Part shown: positions 57,713 through 64,000 of the stretch, one piece after another
How the letters are laid out: each line of letters starts with the position of its first letter
Position numbering within the stretch: position 1 is the stretch's first letter
Origin: Anseranas semipalmata
Taxonomy: Eukaryota; Chordata; Aves; Anseriformes; Anseranatidae
Assembly: GCA_013399115.1 (NCBI GenBank)
Contig: VXAA01001467.1
Span: 779,839 to 843,838 of the forward strand
Length of the DNA: 64,000 nucleotides
Direction of reading: 5' to 3'
Notes under the pieces: model-generated
Databases searched by the model: none
Told to the model about the DNA's origin: nothing
What the model saw: only the letters and a program-made list of their open reading frames with translations
Made by a program: the position numbers and the translations under genes

Positions 57713-60700
57713 GTAACTTAAGATGTGCTTCTGTCACCTCTCCTTCAGTGAGCAAAGCAAGGACAGTGTGGGCAAGGGAGTAAGCCAGCACAGCTGGTAC
57801 CATTACAAAACAGCCTCAGTGGGCTGAAGGGTGAAGTATCTGTTAGTAAAACACTGCTAGTGGGCACAGCCACACGCTGATCTCCATGTGCATGAGGAGT
57901 CACTTAAAATATACATATATTGGTCAATCTTCTTTTTGTGCTGGAGCAGCACTTCCAGGATGAAGCCAGCAACACTCCTACACTAATAGCATTTGCTGGG
58001 GTGATGTGGAATAAAGCCGCTGCTTTTTGGAGCCTGTAATTATGTTGAGGCTTTAGTATAACAGGAAGATTAACAAACAGTGGAGGAAGAAGCTTATGGG
58101 GAAGGAGAGTGGTTGTGTCTTTCAGGTTGTTCGCCCACTCACGCAAGCTGCTGGCCTGAGCCAGTTGTCTTTCAGGCTGGGTGACCTTATGCAAGCAACC
58201 TATGGCAAAGGCAGCCCCCGCCGCACAGAGGTGCGAGTCTGAAATCACAGAGCTACCAGGGGAACTGGCAAAGTGATTTGCGCAAGTCACCTCACATCCT
58301 TGGTTGTAGTTTCTGTAAGGTAGCTTTTATCACACCCCTGCAATGCCTCTGGCAGCTCTGTGGCAGAAGCAGAGCCCCACCGTCCCTGCTTGCCTCAAAT
58401 TCAGCCGAGGTCCTATGGTGAATGTTGTCTCACTCGGTGTTGGTGCATGTCACAGCTGATAAGCAATCTGTTACCCGTGGGTCTGTAATGTCCACCATCT
58501 CATTAAATCATCGCTTGTAGCATTCAACTGCATCGTGCGCTTTTCCAAAAAAAAAAAAGAAACACAAAGGAAAAGAGGGTTCTTCAAAGCTCCTGTGTCA
58601 AAAAGATACAGGACAATTTGCTTGCTGCAGCCATAGCACATCAGTTCTTCTGTTGATGTCTTGTCAGGTGGGGCTTAGATTCTTGCATCATCTAAGCAGT
58701 CACAGAAGGAAGATGCTGGCAAATGATTGTTGTCCAAATCTTATGGAAAAGTCTACAGTAGCAAAAACATTGTCTTTCTCTGTACTGATTTGCTTTTGCA
58801 TATCAGCTTGGTTTGCTGGATATTTGGGCTTTGGAGCCCAGAGAAAAGCCAGCCTACCTGACAGCACCTGACTGGGAAACATTCTTTTCTGGGAGGTTCA
58901 ACAGGGGCTGTCACACTGAGGAGCTGACAGAGCTAAAGAACAAAACCAGAGGACTAAATTCCTATATGGGGCAAAAAAATAAATAAAAATGAAATGCCAC
59001 AGCAGCCTGCAGTGCCTTTGCATGGTTGATATCAGCTGGGAGCATGATCCAAGAGTTTGGTCCTAGCAGCAATTGTCCCATTACTGATTTCTATGATTCA
59101 TACACTTCATAAATGTGTGAGAGGCAAGAGAATGGTGAAATGATTCCATGGTTTCATTGCCAATAAACAATTCAATGTCAGTTTAGCTTCATATACCAGC
59201 TTGATGAAGCACACAGTTGCACAACTTCTCACTGTGCACTTTAGAAATGAAGTCACAAGACAGCTAACATGTTGGGACCTTCAGCGTTTCTGCTATGTGG
59301 TGCTTTAGTACTAGCCTAAGCTGCTGCATGCAGCCTCTGCAGCTCTGGGGATAAGCATGCGTGCTTATCTGCTGCACTTGAGGCTTCACTGAGGGCTGCT
59401 GTGGAGACTATGTACCTTCTTCTGAGATGTTTACTGGTGTATGAGCAAGGAGAGGAATAACAAGAGTTATCAGCCCTGCTGGCGAGGCAACTTTCCCTGG
59501 GGCCTGGGGCAGTGCACTCCACATCTAGGGAGGATGGAGGAGATAAGCCTGGTGCAGCACTCGCTTTAAGCTCCCTCTACAGGGAGATTTCCCTCCACCT
59601 CCAAGCAGGGGTGCAGGCAAGCAGGGGTTCAGCCTGGGAAGATCAGGAGTTGATCCTATATAAACAAAAATGGTTGTTTAAAAAAATCAATTGAGAAACA
59701 GGTCCTTCTTCTCTTCTACATACTTTTTATAAGATGGATCAGAAGCAAAGAATGGCATGCCACCACTGTGAAGGCTTAAAATGGTGAATGTCATTTCCAT
59801 ATAGTGTGTCTGCATAGGCTTCCTGGAGCAGAGAGTGATATGCATGGGGAATCAATAAGTGTATAAATAACAACAAAACAGAGACAAAGAATAACAAGTC
59901 ATCAGGGCTCTGTGCACTGCTTAATCTGCCTGTGTTTATCTGTGTCAACACACTCAATGTATATTAGCTTTGCTGCTCATGCTGTTTTAGCAGCCACGTA
60001 CCTGCTCTTCCATGAGGGCAGCACTAGCGGCCCAAGCTTACATGGTCATATGCCATATTTTTTAATGTATTGATCCTAGGTACAAATTTCAGGTAAGTAT
60101 GATGAAACACTGGATCTGTTTGGTTTTGTTTTGCATAGTTTTTCCCATATGCTAAATACTACACTGTTCAAACATCTACTAAAACGGAGCCATCTGAGAG
60201 GTATTCAGTTTCACAGCCAAATACAGAGCTTGGCTGAATCAAATTTTAGGATGCAGACAGAGGAGATCAAAGTTGAATCCAAAATGTTGAATACTGAACT
60301 CTCGTGAGGCAGGTAGAAAGCAAACAGCTGAAGCCATTCACCACAATCATTGAGAAGTATTCCTCTGTCATTTCTGTTTATTATTATTATTATTATTTTT
60401 TCACAGAGCAATGTCAGCATGACTTAGAGTAGTGAGTTCCATCTTTCCTGTCATCCTAAGTCCATCCTTGTCACACGTAGCTGTCTTGTACGCGGGGTGG
60501 AAAAATCATTGACAGCAGCATGGGCATCCTGCTGAACGTGGAGCTGGGGGTCAGCGGCTGAGGTCTGTGCCCTCCTCACAGCGCCGCTGCCCCTGCCTAG
60601 CAAAGGGGCTGACAGCAGGGCTGGGGCGTGCTCCCAACCCCACCACTAAGCTGCCAGGCATCCTCGGTAACCTGTTTCACGTCCCACCCTTTGTCTTTTC

Positions 60701-63700
60701 TATTTGTACTGTAAGTTCTTCAGGTCAGCACAGAGTCTTCCTGCAGTGCTAAACCCAGGGGAATGTATGTCTAAGGCCACTGGACAACACATTAATAACA
60801 ATGACAATAGATGTGACACAGTGAAGCATGCTTTTGTGTTCAGACTTTATGCAAAGTAACCCGGTCTTGATACACCAGGCTGCAGAGGAGCGTGCTCGCC
60901 CGCTGGCCACAGGTAGTAGCTGCTTTTCCTGGGGTATGCACTGCACACCACCGGTGCCCTTTGGGCATATGCATTTGGCCCCTCTGCTGTTAGACAGCGC
61001 ACAACCCAGGACAGATTTGTTGGAGGACTGGGCTTTCACGCTTCACCTTGGCTCAGGAAAGACGTATGCTGCAATGTGGAGCGGGTCCTTCATGGCCCCA
61101 TGTTACTTTTCAGTGGTGCAGCTCAACTCCAACAAGAAAACCAGCACAGGGAAGAGGAGGTGGGCTGGTCAACCACATCTGCCCCCGGAGTGCTATTGAG
61201 TGTCCGCTGGCCCACCAGCCCACACGGTGCACAGGATAAAGGAAACACCGCTGAGCAGAGGGGTGGGCGAGTGTCCTGCAGTGGGAGACCCCACGGCGAG
61301 CACAAGCATTGTGCTTCCCCTATACACAGTTCATTGGAGGTGGGGTAAATTCGTAGCCTTTAGCTGGCGTTTTGAGCCATGTCACTGCTTGCGATACGCA
61401 GCACAGCAGCGTTTCAGGAGGTTCTTCAGCTGGCGATGGCTCATTTGTCTGGTGGCTGTCTGGGTTTCTCTGAGTGCCAGATTTGTTGCTGCATCAGACA
61501 TGTGCTGTAGCGGGTGCCTTATGAAGCATATGCCTGCTTGCTTTCATTAGCATGTGCCAGAGCCTCAGCACTCGTTATTACTGGTGGGAATGGAGGGTTT
61601 GTGTGTAAACATAGGTTTATAATGTGCATTAAAAGCAGGTCGCTCACAGTGTGTAGCACAAACCTTCTCATAAATGTGGCAATGCAAAAGCAAACATTCA
61701 AGCCAGGGCTTCCACAGTGACACTTTGTTTTCAGTTTGGCAGTAGTATACAGAGGAAAATTTCTTTTTCAGCTCTGGTGCATCCCGCACATCTCCAGGAG
61801 AGGAGTATAAAGTGGTTGGGTCATTTTAAGAGGGGGCAGGCAGCACCATTTGTGTTTGGGTTCTGCTCTAGCTGGTATAAATAGATAACTGCATAAAAGC
61901 AGAGACTGTGCTGGGAACAGGAATCTGTAGTGGCATTTTCAGCTCTTACAAGGTGTAAATCTTCTTATCATTTGAGGCAAAGCAATAAGAACACCCAGCT
62001 TACCCTTCTGGGACAAATGGCCAGGATAAATCACTGCTGGACAGTTGTTCCTTGCCTTCCTAGAACAAGCAGGGATGGGAAGCTGGAAGGCAATGGATTC
62101 TTACAGTCTTTACTGGATTGCTAACCCACACCACAGCTAGTCATGCCAATACTGAGAAGTATCAAACTGTCTTGTCCAGGATCTGAGAAACTGAAGTCTT
62201 CTTTCCACACCTTAAAATAGTCCCTAGGTTGGTGGGCATTCACTCCATGCAATAAAATACAAAAGCTAACAATTTGAGTGGCATGGGATCTGGGAGGTCT
62301 GCTTGATCTCTTCGAAGCATCTGACAAGAAGCAAATGTGAAAAGCTGATCCGTGCCACCCACCGCTCTCCGACTGTGGCTGGCCGGGAGGACGTTTCACA
62401 CGTCGAAGAAGGGTTTTCCAGAGGGAAATCCTTCAGATTTCTGGGATGTTTACACTCAGCGGCTCCTCCTGGCACACTCTGTGCCAAATGCATTCGTGAA
62501 CCCTGCCAGGGCTCCGGCTGGCGCCGACCTGCACTGACGGACAGCTGTCCCGAGGCCTTCCAGCGGAAACATCTGCGCCAGGCGTGAGGCAGTAATCCGG
62601 GGCAAGACCTCTGCTCTGGGGCATATTATGCATTAGCTCAACAGGTCTGTTCTAGACATGCTTTTGGATCACTGGGTGACGCTCACAGAACATCCCTCCT
62701 CAGCCGGCAGGGCCCTGTTCCTGGAACGACAAGGCGTGCTCTGAAGCAACCACGTTTTCACAGGGCTGGTGCATTGAGGCCAGCTGTGGGGTGTCCGAGC
62801 CCTTCTTTCACTCCTGCACACGCTGGTATCCCATCAAATGATTTTCACACTCTTGGAAGCTCTGTCTGTGGTGTGTTTGCCTTCAAAACAGTGGAAGCTC
62901 CCAGCACAGGAGGTGAGGTACCTCATGGGTGGCTCTGGGTGGCTGCCTCCAGAGTGGGTGTGCTAACTTAGCAGCTCTCTTTATGCCAAAACCGTATTTC
63001 AGCCGAGCCAGCACAAGAAAACACAGCTCTGAGTCTTTCTACTTGTTAATTGCCCTTTGTTATTGTGATAGGCAGTGGCTGAGACTTCTCCAGAACTGCT
63101 GCTCTGGGCTGCACATCCCGCCTGCCTTTCGGGCTGCGCTGCTCTGCAGAAATCCTCGGCCACAGGATAACCTCAGCCACCGTGTGGCAATGAGGAGCCT
63201 GCAGGCAGCTTGCATGCGGTGCCGGCGATCACACCACCTGCATGCCCTTGCCTTCATCTAAAAGCTCAGCCCAAAATTCTCATTTGAACATCCTTCTCTG
63301 TTTGGCAGTAGAAATGATGTATAGAGTTGTTTTCTTGTGAGGGAAGTCCCATAATAGCTCAAATGACCAAAATGGGATAACCTTTGCATGGACTGGATCT
63401 GCACAACATGCTGGACATGGATCGTAGGAGGCCCATGAGATGCTGCACGACTCATGGTTCCCAGCATCTGAGGGGACATAACATTATCTAGGGTTCTCTC
63501 TCTTTCTTTATAGCATTGGCTATAATAAATAGCATTTGAAATGATCCCTTACAGAGTCTGAGTGCCTTTCTTACTAGTATCATAATGGACCAGCCCCTCC
63601 TGGTGCAAAACACCACCACGCAGGCAGGAGTTTGCCATCGTAAACAAGTAATAAATATCAGGATAGCACATGGAAGCGCATGTTGACAGCTGAGTTCTGC

Positions 63701-64000
63701 AAGGAGAAAAGTGATTTCGCTAAGCTGAGACTGCTGCTGGAGTATTTTAGCTTAAGCTTGTTTCATGACTGGCTCTAAATATCCTGTGGGAGGCTCAGCC
63801 AAGTAAAGCCAGACCCTTCAAACCAAATTCATGCATTTAGAAGCAAGTAAATGGTAATAAAAAAAAAAAAAGATAAAAAAACAAACTGGTTATATGAAAA
63901 AAAAAAAAAAAAGCACTCTAAATTATACCTAGCAGTGCCTTTGAACATAAAGATAGAATTAAAAGGAGAGATCTGTCTCTGCTGGCATGGGGTTAGCTAA
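57713..64000. other. Intergenic sequence with GC-richer stretches
   Basis: No gene, RNA or mobile element recognised. Parts near 60500-61500 and 62350-63250 are noticeably richer in G+C and CpG than the rest of the window. Many overlapping open frames occur there on both strands because of this composition, none with a recognisable domain. A (TTA)n run lies at 60378-60400, a TATAAATAG at 61876-61884, and A runs at about 63861-63871 and 63898-63913. Confidence 0.5.
60378..60400. repeat. TTA microsatellite
   Basis: About seven tta units ending in a T run. Confidence 0.85.

Noticed and set aside
59640..59700. Second TATA-like word (ctatataaac)
   Set aside because: No accompanying promoter or gene structure.
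61876..61884. TATAAATAG as a promoter
   Set aside because: A lone TATA-like word with no initiator, exon or supported frame downstream; such words are frequent by chance.
60749..63261. Many 60-123 codon frames near the right end
   Set aside because: Explained by higher GC content; no domain, no paired splice sites, and frames on both strands over the same bases.
1..64000. tRNA, rRNA, CRISPR, operon, riboswitch or phage-type systems
   Set aside because: I saw no cloverleaf boxes, spaced repeats or bacterial gene organisation; the window is a vertebrate locus.

Overview
This is a vertebrate, almost certainly avian, genomic window. It is intron-rich, has GT-AG splice sites, is moderately AT-rich, and its interspersed repeats are nearly all CR1 LINEs, the dominant retroposon of birds and other sauropsids. 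It is not prokaryotic, and no tRNA, rRNA, CRISPR or operon structure is present.

The only gene I can support is RAD23B (UV excision repair protein RAD23 homolog B), on the + strand. Nine coding exons (exons 2-10) lie at 12849-33677 with consistent phases and canonical splice sites. They encode 378 residues: the rest of the N-terminal ubiquitin-like domain, a Pro/Ala-rich linker, UBA1, the XPC-binding (STI1-like) domain and UBA2, ending in DED-stop. Exon 1 (about 22 residues plus the promoter) is not in the window, so bases 1-12848 are the 3' part of intron 1. A 3' UTR of about 1.7-2.1 kb follows, with polyadenylation candidates near 34605, 35324 and 35745.

Layout: 1-2560 plain intron 1. 2565-8172 is a dense nest of CR1 fragments in both orientations: an internally deleted element with paired 5'-UTR units, ORF1 and endonuclease; a detached 3' end; a minus-strand reverse transcriptase block; and a minus/plus pair. 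8173-19700 holds the rest of intron 1 and exons 2-4. 19701-21070 is an LTR-like block in intron 4. 21581-33677 holds exons 5-10, with a minus-strand CR1 at 27987-29066 that contains an ambiguous base. 33678-35770 is the 3' UTR. 35770-64000 is intergenic, with CR1 at 41652-43195, older CR1 tails at 43255-43392 and 57535-57712, simple repeats, and some GC-richer stretches after about 55.6 kb. In human the next gene past RAD23B is KLF4, so this tract may be flanking regulatory DNA; that is inference.

Most notable observation: a 1,044-bp block at 5378-6421 (intron 1, minus) recurs in inverted orientation at 41652-42695 (downstream of the gene) with only 5 mismatches and no gaps, while sequence on both sides diverges abruptly. 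The pair brackets all visible RAD23B exons. Ordinary independent CR1 insertion does not explain it. Recent duplication, gene conversion or an assembly artefact are the candidates. I found no convincing wholly new biological system.
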